Below, piece by piece: positions 28,601 to 36,871 of a stretch of DNA of 64,000 bases. Position 1 is the first letter of the stretch. The number at the start of each line of letters is the position of its first letter. Below the pieces are notes generated by a model. The model was given only the letters and a program-made list of their open reading frames with translations. It had not been told where the DNA came from and did no database searches. A program made the position numbers and the translations under genes. Source of the stretch: Aplidium turbinatum. Taxonomy: Eukaryota; Chordata; Ascidiacea; Aplousobranchia; Polyclinidae. Where the stretch lies: positions 35,862,498 to 35,926,497 of the forward strand of contig OU964921.1 of NCBI GenBank assembly GCA_918807975.1. The letters are read 5' to 3'.

Positions 28601-29270
28601 CTATTTCATTTTTTTGTCGTCATTTTGTCCTTTTGCCTTGTAGCCTACCATCCTAATCAACACGAAATTTTACAAGGAGAGGCTTCTTGTTATGTACCCG
28701 AAATATCATAATTTTCTGAGGTTGATGTTGTTAACAGACTGCAGTTACACATACTATTCTGAATAACGTACAGTTTGACTAAATCATTTAAACTTTTTTT
28801 TCACATTTTGTCTGAAACCTCAATTTCTTATTTTTTCACACGGGTTTCGGGTAGCAAGATACAGGTATACCAAAAAAAATGGATTTCGGGTCCTCATAAA
28901 CCCGGGTTGGAAACACTGACCATTGTACAATGTTTCTATTAGGTTGGGCTTGATCAAGGCTTAGTTTTATTTAAACACAACAGGTGGCATCACAACCAGA
29001 AATAAAGAAAACATTCATAAAAATAGCACACATCATTTAAAGTGAGCTGTTTCAAATTTTCTTGTATTGATTTTTAGAAACTGCATCGGACAAAATTTTG
29101 GAATGGTTCAAATGAAAGTATTCCTGGCTCAAGTTCTCCGACGTTACGAATTCCATTATGATGCTAACATTCCTGCTCCTAAAATGTCAGTGGGCATCAC
29201 TGTCCAGCCAGAAAATGGACTTCATCTGATTGTGAAAGAAGTTAATCAAGAGTCTACAGCGTTGCCATAA
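4484..29270 (+). CDS. Cytochrome P450, CYP4/CYP4F-like, copy A (complete, 11 coding exons)
   Basis: Likely microsomal monooxygenase of the CYP4 family, whose CYP4F members omega-hydroxylate fatty acids and eicosanoids; the substrate here is unknown. Coding exons: 4484-4699, 7458-7599, 15181-15313, 17785-17946, 18728-18887, 19769-19927, 20369-20456, 22922-23024, 26592-26808, 27250-27332, 29078-29270. They total 1656 nt (551 residues plus stop) with all junction phases compatible; CYP4F proteins are usually about 520 residues. Visible landmarks: a hydrophobic anchor at residues ~23-43, then an HWFYGH segment; C-helix W146xxxR150; I-helix AGQET at 346-350; K-helix ExxR E403-R406; FDPERF at 462-467; heme loop PFAAGPRNCIG with Cys490. 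The I-helix Glu that binds heme covalently in many CYP4s aligns with Ala346. The chosen ATG opens the anchor and lies 2 nt after a splice-acceptor-like TTTCAG, so a noncoding 5' exon is likely. Family assignment is firm; the subfamily is inferred by eye. Confidence 0.93.
5017..5235. mobile_element. Foldback (hairpin) MITE in intron 1
   Basis: Two nearly perfect inverted arms of about 95 bp (from GGATAAGGTGTAGAAAAATC to its complement ending CTACACCTTATCC) separated by a short loop. Copy B keeps only the left arm, from 41505, and lacks the right arm. Confidence 0.8.
5450..6480 (-). mobile_element. Old hAT transposase remnant, copy A
   Basis: Minus-strand fragments resemble ZBED5/SCAND3-type hAT transposases: [30 protein letters not shown], and an upstream VNNLAISMQ piece. 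The corresponding block is in copy B, so the insertion predates the duplication. Ends are approximate. Confidence 0.65.
7458..7599 (+). CDS. P450 copy A exon 2 (residues 73-120)
   Basis: Bounded by TTTACAG and GTAAGT. It encodes YGFTHQGLL through [13 protein letters not shown], matching the CYP4F beta-1 region ending in CHPD. It ends in phase 1 (147 base pattern: 47 codons plus 1 nt). Confidence 0.88.
7974..8722. mobile_element. Nonautonomous hAT element in intron 2 of copy A
   Basis: CAGTGGTTCTCAACC / GTTGAGAACCACTG ends with perfect 8-bp duplication GTTTAGGC on both sides. GGACCCC-rich subterminal blocks occur near both ends. No transposase frame is recognisable. Confidence 0.85.
8731..9966. 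other. Intron 2 filler of copy A, no gene
   Basis: AT-rich sequence without counterpart in copy B. It contains a homopolymer C run at about 9597-9614 and a piece ending CTCCACAGCCCTG (about 9775-9788) that also occurs near 17660, indicating a dispersed repeat. Confidence 0.5.
9969..11553. mobile_element. Tc1/mariner-type MITE split by a hAT
   Basis: Inverted ends CAGTGTGTACCAAAAA / TTTTTTGGTACACACTG flanked by TA on both sides (9967-9968, 11554-11555). Without the nested hAT at 10125-11507 the MITE is only about 195 bp. Confidence 0.78.
10125..11507 (-). mobile_element. hAT transposon nested in a mariner-type MITE
   Basis: Ends CAGGGGTGTGCAACC / GTTGCACACCCCTG with perfect duplication AGTTAATG (10117-10124, 11508-11515). 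Minus strand 10499-10789 encodes a hAT dimerisation fragment ([29 protein letters not shown]). Degenerate. Confidence 0.88.
11665..12434. mobile_element. Nonautonomous hAT nested in 11611-14103
   Basis: Ends CAGTAGCGTAGACAG / TTGGCTACGCCACTG with perfect 8-bp duplication GTGCAAGA (11657-11664, 12435-12442). Confidence 0.82.
12926..13568. mobile_element. Long foldback element
   Basis: Arms of about 200 bp (12926 to ~13130 and ~13350 to 13568) are inverted copies of each other, starting AACTGCAATAAATACC. The central ~220 bp contains a small palindrome, GATTCAACGT...CGTTGAATC, related to the short MITE at 27969. Confidence 0.75.
14112..15180. other. End of intron 2 of copy A; possible retroposon relic
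   Basis: At about 14735-14960 lies a GC-richer block. It begins with a tRNA-like stretch (GTTAACTCACCGGTTAAGCG), followed by a piece reminiscent of LINE 3' coding ends. Neither identification is secure. The rest is AT-rich intron. Confidence 0.3.
15181..15313 (+). CDS. P450 copy A exon 3 (residues 120-164)
   Basis: Follows CATTCACAG and ends before GTAATT. It encodes the B-C region with NEGLV and the C-helix [15 protein letters not shown] (WxxxR, heme-propionate contact). It is the best-recognised N-terminal P450 block in the gene. Confidence 0.92.
16281..16598 (+). mobile_element. tRNA-derived SINE
   Basis: The head has pol III boxes: A box TGGCCGAGTGG and B box GTTCGACTCC, tRNA-Ser/Leu like. 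The tail is (CAAA)n at about 16573-16598. It is flanked by a 15-bp duplication GCTATTG(G/A)(C/T)AGCAAT (16266-16280, 16599-16613). The site is empty in copy B near 46105. The long minus-strand frame across it is fortuitous. Confidence 0.87.
17785..17946 (+). CDS. P450 copy A exon 4 (residues 164-218)
   Basis: Acceptor TTTCTAG, donor GTATGA. It encodes the D-E helix region, including [12 protein letters not shown] and [12 protein letters not shown]. The phase links exon 3 (GG) to this exon (A). Confidence 0.88.
18728..18887 (+). CDS. P450 copy A exon 5 (residues 218-271)
   Basis: Acceptor ATTTTCAG, donor GTAAAA. It encodes the F-G region: [20 protein letters not shown], then [15 protein letters not shown] and [10 protein letters not shown], matching the CYP4F region that precedes ERR in the H helix. 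Confidence 0.88.
19769..19927 (+). CDS. P450 copy A exon 6 (residues 272-324)
   Basis: Acceptor ATACCAG, donor GTAATG. It starts [11 protein letters not shown], equivalent to the CYP4 IxERR motif, and ends [13 protein letters not shown], the segment leading into the I-helix. 53 whole codons. Confidence 0.9.
20369..20456 (+). CDS. P450 copy A exon 7, I-helix (residues 325-354)
   Basis: Encodes [13 protein letters not shown] then [16 protein letters not shown]. Aligned by eye to CYP4F (ADTFMFEGHDTTAS), the oxygen-activation motif is AGQET and the heme-linking Glu position is Ala. Confidence 0.9.
20457..22921. other. Intron 7 of P450 copy A
   Basis: Intron with no gene. About 21116-22360 contains GC-rich GGCCCC-type patches and ends resembling an old, unrecognisable insertion shared with copy B (57590-59190). 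Confidence 0.4.
22922..23024 (+). CDS. P450 copy A exon 8 (residues 354-388)
   Basis: Encodes [16 protein letters not shown] and the J-helix [11 protein letters not shown]. Acceptor CTCGTAG, donor CCA|GTAAGG. The stretch 23025-26591 to the next exon is intron carrying several insertions. Confidence 0.9.
23182..23855. mobile_element. Nonautonomous hAT-like element in intron 8 of copy A
   Basis: Ends CAGTGGCGTAGCCAG / CTGGCTACGCC are inverted; the flanking duplication is worn (ACGTTCGTT against ACGTTCATT a few bases away). A second CAGTGGCGTA end at 23287 suggests a further nested fragment. Copy B has no insertion here. Confidence 0.65.
24299..24982 (+). mobile_element. Retroelement-like insert with hammerhead-like core, nested MITE
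   Basis: Flanked by the 10-bp duplication AAAAACACAA (24289-24298, 24983-24992); copy B has a single copy near 60003. Contains CTGATGA, an imperfect stem, then GAAA at 24434-24460, the core layout of hammerhead ribozymes found in Penelope-like elements. No coding frame remains. Confidence 0.55.
24508..24925. mobile_element. MITE with ~40-bp inverted repeats
   Basis: Ends beginning CATGGCCACC and finishing GGTGACCATG share inverted GGCCTGATTTGTCACATTTT. Flanked by the direct repeat ATTGTTG (24501-24507, 24926-24932). Nested in the 24299-24982 insert. Confidence 0.72.
26005..26359. mobile_element. Short nonautonomous hAT in intron 8 of copy A
   Basis: Ends CAGGGTTACTCAACT / AGTTGAGTAGCCCTG; duplication GTTTATTC / GTTTATAC (one mismatch). 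Empty in copy B near 61080 (GTTTATAC). Confidence 0.83.
26592..26808 (+). CDS. P450 copy A exon 9, K-helix (residues 388-460)
   Basis: Encodes [12 protein letters not shown] (ExxR), the VARNLTTD strand, [18 protein letters not shown] and HVWENPE. 72 codons plus 1 nt. Flanks are TGCACAG and GTAAAT. Confidence 0.94.
27250..27332 (+). CDS. P450 copy A exon 10 (residues 461-488)
   Basis: Encodes [11 protein letters not shown] and [13 protein letters not shown]; the last Arg codon is split. Flanks CAATTTCAG and GTAATA. Confidence 0.93.
27749..27848. repeat. Dispersed palindromic repeat, copy 1
   Basis: About 100 bp with arms CTGATGCTGAGAGTTCGC... and ...GAACTCGCAGTATCAGGC around a conserved core GCTTTCAGAACACAGTTCC. 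Present at the same place in copy B (63031-63139) and inverted at 34206-34296. Confidence 0.65.
27969..28056. mobile_element. Tiny palindromic MITE in intron 10 of copy A
   Basis: CCCAGAGAGCAAAAT / ATTTTGCTGTCTGGG ends bounded by AT, with an inner palindrome TTTTTACATTGATT... / ...AATCAATGTAAAAA. Absent from copy B at the aligned site near 63256. Confidence 0.7.
29078..29270 (+). CDS. P450 copy A exon 11, heme Cys and stop (residues 488-551)
   Basis: Acceptor GATTTTTAG. It opens [13 protein letters not shown] (heme Cys490 and L-helix), continues through VLRRYEF and [12 protein letters not shown], and ends ALP followed by TAA. Confidence 0.94.
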
Positions 29271-29381
29271 AAAGGCCAGATGAAACAATGGCTTGAAGTG
29301 GTTCGATGAAAATTTGTTTTGAAACTGACACTGTATGCCTAGTAGGCTATCTAGTGAAAGAACAACTAATTTATGTGAACT

Positions 29382-29387
29382 AATAAA
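29382..29387 (+). promoter_or_regulatory. Putative poly(A) signal of P450 copy A
   Basis: AATAAA lies 112 nt after the stop codon, a normal distance for a short 3' UTR. The cleavage site is not determined. Confidence 0.55.
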
Positions 29388-29819
29388 GCAGCTTACAAAA
29401 ACGTCAATTACAAAAGCCAACCTTTCATACGTAGGCTACATATGTTTTTGTTTATCTCTAAACCTTTTATTCATTGTAAATCCTTCCTGAATCAGACTCT
29501 TTCAACATAAATTAAGTGTTTAATTTGAAATAATTCTCACAAAACGTTTTGTGACGAATTTAATTGGTTTACTCTGAAGTAAGATAACACGAGCTTTCAG
29601 AACAGAGTTCGCTAGTCATATCCTGAGACAAAGTTAGCTTAATTGTTAGAAAATCACTATAAACCTCTAAAATCTGAAGCATTGCTTCCAGAAAACAAAT
29701 ATAGGCTGTGCCAAATAAGTGGTCGGTTATCGAAAGAATTTATCTAAAACTGAAAGCTCCCCGAAACGAAACGTAAAATATATCGCTTTTAAAATAAGTT
29801 CAGAAACACGTTAGGTTAG

Positions 29820-30616
29820 TGTCACGGTTTCTTTCTATCTCTTACCAGGAAAGAGACTTGGAAAGGTTCAATGACGTAGTTTAATGGGATATTACCGAAA
29901 GGCAGTCAATTAAATGTCGAATAGTTCTACTAGTGAAATGATAATGAAAATTCTTGAAGGACTTTAACGAACAGCTTCTCAAATAACTCTAATTTCGAAC
30001 ACAGTTTATATCAGCACCAACTCTCATCTACTTGTATTCAATTAGGCCTACTTCGAGTCTCAATCAACAATAATCTCTGCATCTGTTACCCACTACCACA
30101 ACAACAACAACAACAATCTGCAACTCATAACACAACTCTCATAATTCATAATCAACTCATAACAATCATAATGCAAATTACACCACTATTTAAAGCAAGT
30201 TGTTTGGTCCAGCAACTTCGAGAAGGTTACGCAATGTTACATCATAAAAACTCATTGTTCTGTAAACTGTAAAAGTTGTACTAAACGTAAACAAGCAAGT
30301 TTAAAGAAGCTTCCAGATTGTCACGTAGGGTAGAAAGTTCTAGAAAATACGTTACATAATAAAAATTTTGCAATCACAAATCTACTGGTAAGCATCCTTA
30401 TGACATCATGACAAACGACATTTGGCAAATGTGAAAAACAGAAGAATATTCCAGGTTTGTTCTGAATGGATGTTCTGGAAATACGTTACATAATAAAAGC
30501 TTCACAATCAGAGGTCACTATAGGTCAGTAATCGATAATAACATATCGCTCAAGGATTCCACAATCAAAACAGCACGTTCGCCAAAATACAAAGGCCCTG
30601 CATATTGATTGTGACA
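29820..30616 (-). mobile_element. Solo LTR of an LTR retrotransposon (fossil)
   Basis: 797 bp starting TGTCACGG and ending TTGTGACA, with the perfect 5-bp target duplication GTTAG (29815-29819, 30617-30621). The same sequence occurs inverted at 52289-53468, fixing both ends. It has no coding part. Superfamily not assigned. Confidence 0.78.
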
Positions 30617-31430
30617 GTTAGCCCATGCTGTTTCGGTTATTCAATGCGAAATTTTTGAAGTAAATATTCTTCTGTGTGCAAACAGGGCTTCTGAGAGAAA
30701 TTTTCACTAGGGGTACAAAGAGTCATTCCGAGCCCCCTCTAACTCCGGGCCCCCTTTGTCTTAGGCAATACGAGTGATGTTTGCATTGGCGTATTGCACA
30801 CCATACAACATTTTACTGCAGAATTGGACATCTGTGCGCAATAATAGTATCATGCTGCGATAAAACTAATATTTAATTTTAATAGGCTATGCACAAGAAT
30901 ACTGAATATGAAAGAGGATGAATATGTCACTTACCTCATATGATATATGCCTACCATGCCCTGTTGCCAGATAAGATAAGACTGAGCAATGAGCATCACT
31001 CATAAAATACAAGTTTATAAGAACCGAAAATAACATTGGCCTATCCTAAAATAAATTCTATTCCGATGCATCTGAATAATGACACTCCATTATATCCAAA
31101 TTCTGCTGTAAGCTTACATGAAAAATTCACCCTTTATAGTTATTAAACAATCAATCTGTCATTTAACCAGAGCATGTACAAAATTTTGCTGAGAATGACA
31201 ATGACCGTCCAAAAGCGAAAAAGCTCATGCACTTTCAAAAGTTCACGCCTCAACAGGCTCAAGAAAATTCGTGTGTCAGTTGTTGATGGTGCTGTTGAGA
31301 GGTGTCGCTTGTAAGCTTACAGCTTTAATGTAAAATTTTCAAATTCTTTTACTTATTTCTCTTAGATGTAGCCTATAATTATTCTAATTAATACGGGCAA
31401 ATTACCAATATATGTAGGCCTAACTATTTT
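30617..31430. other. Spacer between the duplicated genes
   Basis: AT-rich, no gene recognised; a GC-rich patch near 30720-30765 resembles those at 21130 and 22290. Confidence 0.4.
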
Positions 31431-31876
31431 ATAAGCGACAACTCGGACCGCAAATTAAAGAAAGTCTTTAAAGACCTGCATTTGCCAGTCCGCCTCATTC
31501 GACGTTCACGAACACTCCGAAACGCCCTTCAAAAAGCACAAAAATCCGAACCTTACCGGCTACAAAATTGCCCACTACGGAACGACGACATGTGTACCAT
31601 CAAGAACTGTGTTTACAAGATCATATGCAAGAAATGCAGGAAAAGTTACATAGGCAGCACGATCCGCCCACTCCATTCCCGCCTGAAAGAACACCTTAGC
31701 TCAGATGAAAGTTCGGTCTTTAATCATCAACAACAGTGCCTCGCCGACTTTGAATTAAAATTATTGACTGAAATAAAACGACGCGGTACAGTTGCGCGGT
31801 TAAGAGGCCATTTTCATAAGTAGACAAAGTCCAAAAATGAACAACCGTGCTGAATGGGAAGAACTATGTCACCTAA

Positions 31877-31877
31877 T

Positions 31878-31920
<43 letters not shown>

Positions 31921-31921
31921 A
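31877..31921. repeat. (CTA)n microsatellite, LINE 3' tail
   Basis: About 15 uninterrupted triplets directly after the LINE stop codon on the minus strand, so it is probably the retrotransposon's own tail. Confidence 0.85.
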
Positions 31922-34076
31922 GTTTCATAGCCGATGCGGCCTTTGATGAACTAGATGCTCAGTTCGTAAATTCTTCCAATGTTCCCTTTGTCGTGCAGTG
32001 TCCCAAAGTGTTCTTGGTTGGCTGATTGATGTATTTCGTTGAAAATTAGATATAAATGTTGTTCGTTGCCTGCCACGAGCACGTCTCCCGAGAATGCGGC
32101 CGCTTAGACAAAGAGTTTCGAATTCTTCTTTTCTGATGATGTGACCGAGAAATTTGAGTTGCCTTTGAGTTATGTTGTTCAATAGTTCCTTATCTTGATG
32201 TACCTGGTTTAAAACTTCTGCATTTGTGATGTGATCAGTATATGAAATCCTGAGCATCCTTCTGTAAAACCACATTTCAGCTGTTTCAATGTTACGCCTA
32301 GTTTCTGTGTTGAAGGTCCATGTTTCACAACCATACTGGAAAACAGACCACACCAACACTTTGAGAAGTCGCACCTTCAGAGGAATAGAAAGTTTGCGAT
32401 CCAATAGAATAGGTCGTAGTCTATTAAATGCGTCTTTGGCTAGGCCTATTCTTCTTCGTATTTCTTTTTTACATTGTACGTCCGCTGTTAAGAGAGAACC
32501 AAGATAATTAAAAGAAGACACTTGTTCAATTGTGCTGCCTCCCTGGTAAAGTGCAAAGTGGGGTTCAGGACTTTGTTTTGACATAGCCATGCATTTTGTT
32601 TTTTTGTCATTAATTTGGATTCCATATTTTGCGCTGATGTCTAAAGTTTTGTTAATTAGTGTTTGTAGACCGTCCGGGGATGTCGCTATGAGCACAGTGT
32701 CATCAGCATAGCGAATATTGTTTAAGGCAGGGGTGACGAACCTTTTTGCGGTCGCGGCCACTTTGTCAATTACACATGAGTTATCGGGCCACACAACTTT
32801 TTAGTCGTAACCTACTATGAAATCTTTTAGAAGCGACTCAAGATATTATTCATGAAAAGCAACAAACGGCAGATGAAAGTAATAAAACCCACACAGTTGA
32901 AATTATCTTACGCAGAATCGAAACATACAACAGTAAAAAATAAAAACAAATCAACTTGAGCAAAAAGGATAAAGCAACAGTACTTGCACTGATAATGAAG
33001 ACAGTTTAATTTTCGAAGGGTTTGATTTCATATGAGTATTATTTCTTCTTTTTTTGGCTCTATCCTTTTTGCTCAAGTTGACTAAATGTTTCGACCATGA
33101 TGCTCCGAAACAACAAATCAGTTAATGAAATTTCCTTTTCAAACAACAAATAAAAGCCCATGCGAATCATACAGCTGAAGCGATCTAATGCAGCATTGAA
33201 ACATAAAATATTAAAAGATAACATTGATGGATTGAATTTTTTTGCTTAGTAGGATTTTTGGAAAGTTTTTTTGCTTGACTAAGCGTTCAATATTGGGTCG
33301 AACAGACGGTGTGGCAACTTTCAACTGCATAGCCTACTAAGATTTTCATCTGTCAGCCTCGACCTGTAACGACTTTTTGTAAAGTGCATTTTAGAAAAGA
33401 ACTGTTCGCATAGGTACGTGCTGCCGAAAACAGATGACCATTTGAGATTGTCAAATTGTTTTGCGGGCCACACAAAATTCTTTGACGGGCCGCATGCGGC
33501 CTGCGGGCCGCAGGTTCGTCACCTCTGGTTTAAGGAGATGCCGTTTACTAAAACTCCCTCATCAACGCCTTCTATTTCTCTGAGAATCATTTCACTATAC
33601 AAGTTAAACAGATCTGGTGACATCACGCAGCCTTGTCTGACCCCACGTTGAATTTCAAAATATTTAGATAGACCTTCAGGTAGGCGAACTGCAGCTTGTT
33701 GTTGGTAATACACATTCTTAATTATGCGCAGGTCCTTGTCATCAACGTTAATGTTGTTCAGCATCTCAAAAAGCTGTTCGTGACGAACTTTATCGAAGGC
33801 TTTTTTGAAATCTACAAATGCAAGATATAGGTCTTGTTGGACTTCAATTGCTCTTTCACCAAGCATTCTCATGGTGAAGATTGCGTTGGTTGTTCCTCTG
33901 TCTTTCCTGAAGCCAAATTGATTGCCCCCTATTTCTGGAAGCAATTGCCTTCTTAAGCGTTGGAGGATGATCTTTAGCAGCAATTTCATAGTGTGTGAGA
34001 TCAGACTAATAGTGCAATGTTTGTCACAATCAAGTGTTCCTGGGACTTTGGGTAGTGCAATGAATACTGATTTTAA
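31881..34076 (-). mobile_element. RTE-like non-LTR retrotransposon, 5'-truncated, split by a hAT
   Basis: Flanked by the 11-bp duplication CACCTAATCTA (31870-31880, 34077-34087). Minus strand: 33536-34076 encodes RT motifs GFRKDRGTTNAIF, AFVDFKKAFDKV, RQGCVMSPDLFNLY. After the hAT insertion, 31925-32727 continues with YADDTVLIATS, FNYLGSLL, YGCETWTF and MWFYRRMLRIS, ending at a TGA beside a (TAG)n tail. A short 3' UTR with a microsatellite tail fits RTE-type elements; clade assignment is by eye. The endonuclease half is missing. Confidence 0.85.
32728..33527 (-). mobile_element. hAT element nested in the LINE
   Basis: Ends CAGGGGTGACGAACC / GGTTCGTCACCTCTG; perfect duplication GTTTAAGG (32720-32727, 33528-33535). 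Internal deletion relative to its relative at 326-1404. Without it the LINE reverse-transcriptase frame reads straight through ISLN to NIRYADD. Confidence 0.9.
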
Positions 34077-34205
34077 CACCTAATCTATTAATCAATAATT
34101 CAACGAAATTTCACAGCAATAACGCCTAACAACAGAAACTCCACAGACAGCAGCCTCAAGCCAAACAAAAAACCGCATAAAACAACGACTCACTAACTTG
34201 AACAC

Positions 34206-34296
34206 CATTCGTTATAGCACATGCCTGGGGAACTGTGTTCTGAAAGCTAGAGTAATTCGCTTTTACCACAGCGAACTCTGAGCATCAGGCTAAAAC
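34206..34296 (-). repeat. Dispersed palindromic repeat, copy 3
   Basis: Inverted, slightly shorter copy of 27749-27848, lying in the 3' part of the Penelope-like element; the repeat may derive from such elements. Confidence 0.55.
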
Positions 34297-34523
34297 AAGT
34301 CGTTAAAATCTACAATTCTACATTATGAAGTTAATTTCTTTTCCAGTGGTGATAATCTCGTGATGGGGCACGCGAAGAAAACGTGGGCAGAATAGCTTGA
34401 ATATGAGACAAATATTTTATGTAAATCGGATGCAATGTAGTATTGTTAAAGATTTTCAAGTTTGTAGCCTTATAAATTATTTTTTGGAAATGAGACATCT
34501 TATCCTTATTACATTATCCTTAT

Positions 34524-35006
34524 ATTTCAAATTCTACGCCGTAGACTTTTTGTTTACGCTAACGCTTACGGCCACATTTTTTTGGATAGTTGTCGCTTGA
34601 GGCTAAGCCGTAAAGTTTTCGCGGTTTTTTAGCGCATAGCGTCAACGTATACTTTTTAATGTATTTTTTTCGCTACAACATGCCAATACCTTCCAGCGCT
34701 GCAGTTGAAAGAATGTTTTCAATGGGCAAAGACACATTGAAACCAAAACACAACAAACTGTCAGATGAACACTTTCAGATGATTGTGTTTCTTCGTGGAA
34801 ATTCAAAATAAAACTTGTTTGTTTCGAGTGGTTTATACCGTGTGAATGTTTGGCACCTAGCAAACAAAATGAGTTTACGCTAGTGTATGCGCTGACGCCG
34901 CCAACTTTTTTTTACAAGTTACGTTGATGCATACGACGTATGGTTTTTCGAACGTTTGCGTTAACGCTGACGGCGTCAATATTTTTTGTATGCGCGTACA
35001 TCACTG
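34524..35006 (+). mobile_element. Truncated hAT at the junction before copy B
   Basis: Right end GCGCGTACATCACTG matches inverted the start of 58045-58549; the left ~22 bp are missing. Plus-strand sequence near 34680-34808 encodes a hAT C-terminus: PSSAAVERMFSMGKDTLK, then HNKLSDEHFQMIVFLRGN and a stop. Confidence 0.75.
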
Positions 35007-35483
35007 CTTGGCCGTAAGGGGTTTATTGTGCTGGTTGACATCAAAACGAGTTTTCTTTGTGGGAAATTTGATGACATAATACGGAAAGCTTTGAAGCAAA
35101 AAGTTGTGCTTAACTGGTCTGATATTTCCAGAAATATTCAATAGCAAACGATTCATTAATATACGTACCGGTTCTTGATTATTAGAATAAACATTGCTTA
35201 TTTTCTCTATGTATAATACTTGTCGTTGTTGATGGAACAAAATGTCTTTCACGTTTCTTGAAGTTCCAAGACCTACCTAGAGCATGGGCAGTGAAATTAA
35301 TCAGAGTTAAATCCAGATGAAACCATTGCAGATTAAGCTATCGTCTTTACAATCGACTTAGGTGCACGATTTTTTGCCACAGATAGGAAAAATCAATAGC
35401 TGCAAACTACTGAAGGGTAACTATGGTTGGCTTGTACGAATAATAGTTTTATATGACAAAAAAGTGCAAACCGTTCTTTTAAA

Positions 35484-36119
35484 ATTCAAAGAAAATGAAG
35501 AAGTGTACCAGCAAACATCTATAGGATTGGCCCATGATACCAGAGAAGGATCCACAGAGGATACAAACTGATATGAATGAATCAATAAGTGAATAAAAAA
35601 ATAACAGTTAACCTCTCAAGTACATGTAGCTCCACACAGAGTGAAATTTACATGCCTTTTGACTCTTTTTTATTTCTTTAAAAGTAATGTCTAAAAAGAC
35701 ATTATTGACCCAAAAAGAATGTCTAAAAAGACATTATGAAAAGTAACTACGGACAAAGGCCAGTGTTTCGATCTTCCGATCTCTTCAGCGTAGTAAAATG
35801 AAGGTGGAAAGTTGTCTTGAAGTGTTGGTTGAGTTATTTTACAGCCTATTGGAAGGTGTGATTTTTTTGAGAGAATTTGTGCTAAGGAATGACTGGAATT
35901 TGTTAAAAATAAAAACTAGAAAAAAAGACAAGAATTTGCAACTGAGCTAGGACATAACAATCATCTGAGATGGATCTAAAATACAAGAAATTAGATACAA
36001 GCGGCACATAAAAGTATAAAAATTCGAAGAAAATGAAGGGGTGTACCAGCAAACATCTATAGGATTGGCCCATGATACCAGAGAAGGATAACTGTTATTT
36101 TTTTATTCACTTGTTGATT
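35484..36119 (-). mobile_element. Insert with direct and inverted repeats and a hammerhead-like core
   Basis: Flanked by the 12-bp duplication CGTTCTTTTAAA (35472-35483, 36120-36131); copy A has one copy near 1608. Direct repeats 35484-35550 and 36022-36089; inverted arms 35580-35610 and 36089-36119. On the minus strand, 35765-35788 reads CTGAAGA, GATC stem with GGAA loop, then GAAAC. This fits Penelope-type pseudo-LTR remnants but has no coding part. Confidence 0.6.
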
Positions 36120-36871
36120 CGTTCTTTTAAAGGTTGAAAAGCACTGGCTTAGGCTAATTTTCCGAGCCAAAAAATGTTTTAGGGCCTACCCACTTGTGGT
36201 TGTATTTACTTTAACGCAATTTTGCTATAATTCCACATGGGCTACGCAACAAAAAATATACCGGTACCAAAAAAATCTTAACTAAACATAGGCTAATTGG
36301 CTACAGTTAAAAAATTCTCCAAAAGCAAAAATTTCCATGAAAACCTAAGGTTGTCGTGCTAAAAGGATGGTTGATTTGAATTTTTATTCTTGGACTGAGA
36401 CAGCCTCTGAAAGACTATTCTTGGCAGTTTCGCACAGGCCGATTATAGAGGTCTTGAACCGTTGACGCAGGCCCGGTTGCCATGAATGCGGTTTTTGGTC
36501 GTAAAAGAGATGTTGTCTGAATTATTCCTTCATCAGCTAGGTGCCGCTGAATGGAGAGCAACCCAATGCGTTGTGCAAGCTCACACTCTTGAAGCCCAAC
36601 CAGCTCTGCTTAATTTTTTGTGCACACATTGGGCGCTTAAAACCAACTGAGCTAACAAAGCGCACTGCTGCTATAGCCAACTGTTCAAGAATCGCAAATA
36701 TCAAAAACAAACATTGTCTACTCAGTTAGTGTAAGTCGGCTGACCTTTAAACGTTAGTCAAATTTGTGCTCGATTACTAAAATTTGACAACCTTTAGTTT
36801 AAAGTGACTTTTCAGAAATCTATTGCCGGTAAATAAGTAAACTGAACTGCGCGCATTTACTAGAAGTTGCA

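Larger units (their letters stand above)
31431..34360 (+). mobile_element. Penelope-like element fragment with GIY-YIG endonuclease
   Basis: Plus-strand coding from about 31431 to 31876 ends a Penelope-type polyprotein: CTIKNCVYKIICKKC followed by SYIGSTIRPLHSRLKEH is the GIY-YIG nuclease core with Cys residues in front, and the tail contains NNRAEWEELCHL. The reverse-transcriptase part is missing and the copy is broken. An RTE-like LINE is inserted at 31881. The 3' part resumes at 34088 and carries one copy of the palindromic repeat (34206-34296). The right limit is approximate. Confidence 0.72.

Noticed and set aside
30103-30115. Short AAC repeats and similar GTT runs (18117-18139) as regulatory signals
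   Set aside because: Simple microsatellites with no supporting context.
31925-32794. 289-codon minus-strand frame as a host gene
   Set aside because: It is the 3' half of a LINE reverse transcriptase, with its N-terminal residues supplied by the inserted hAT.
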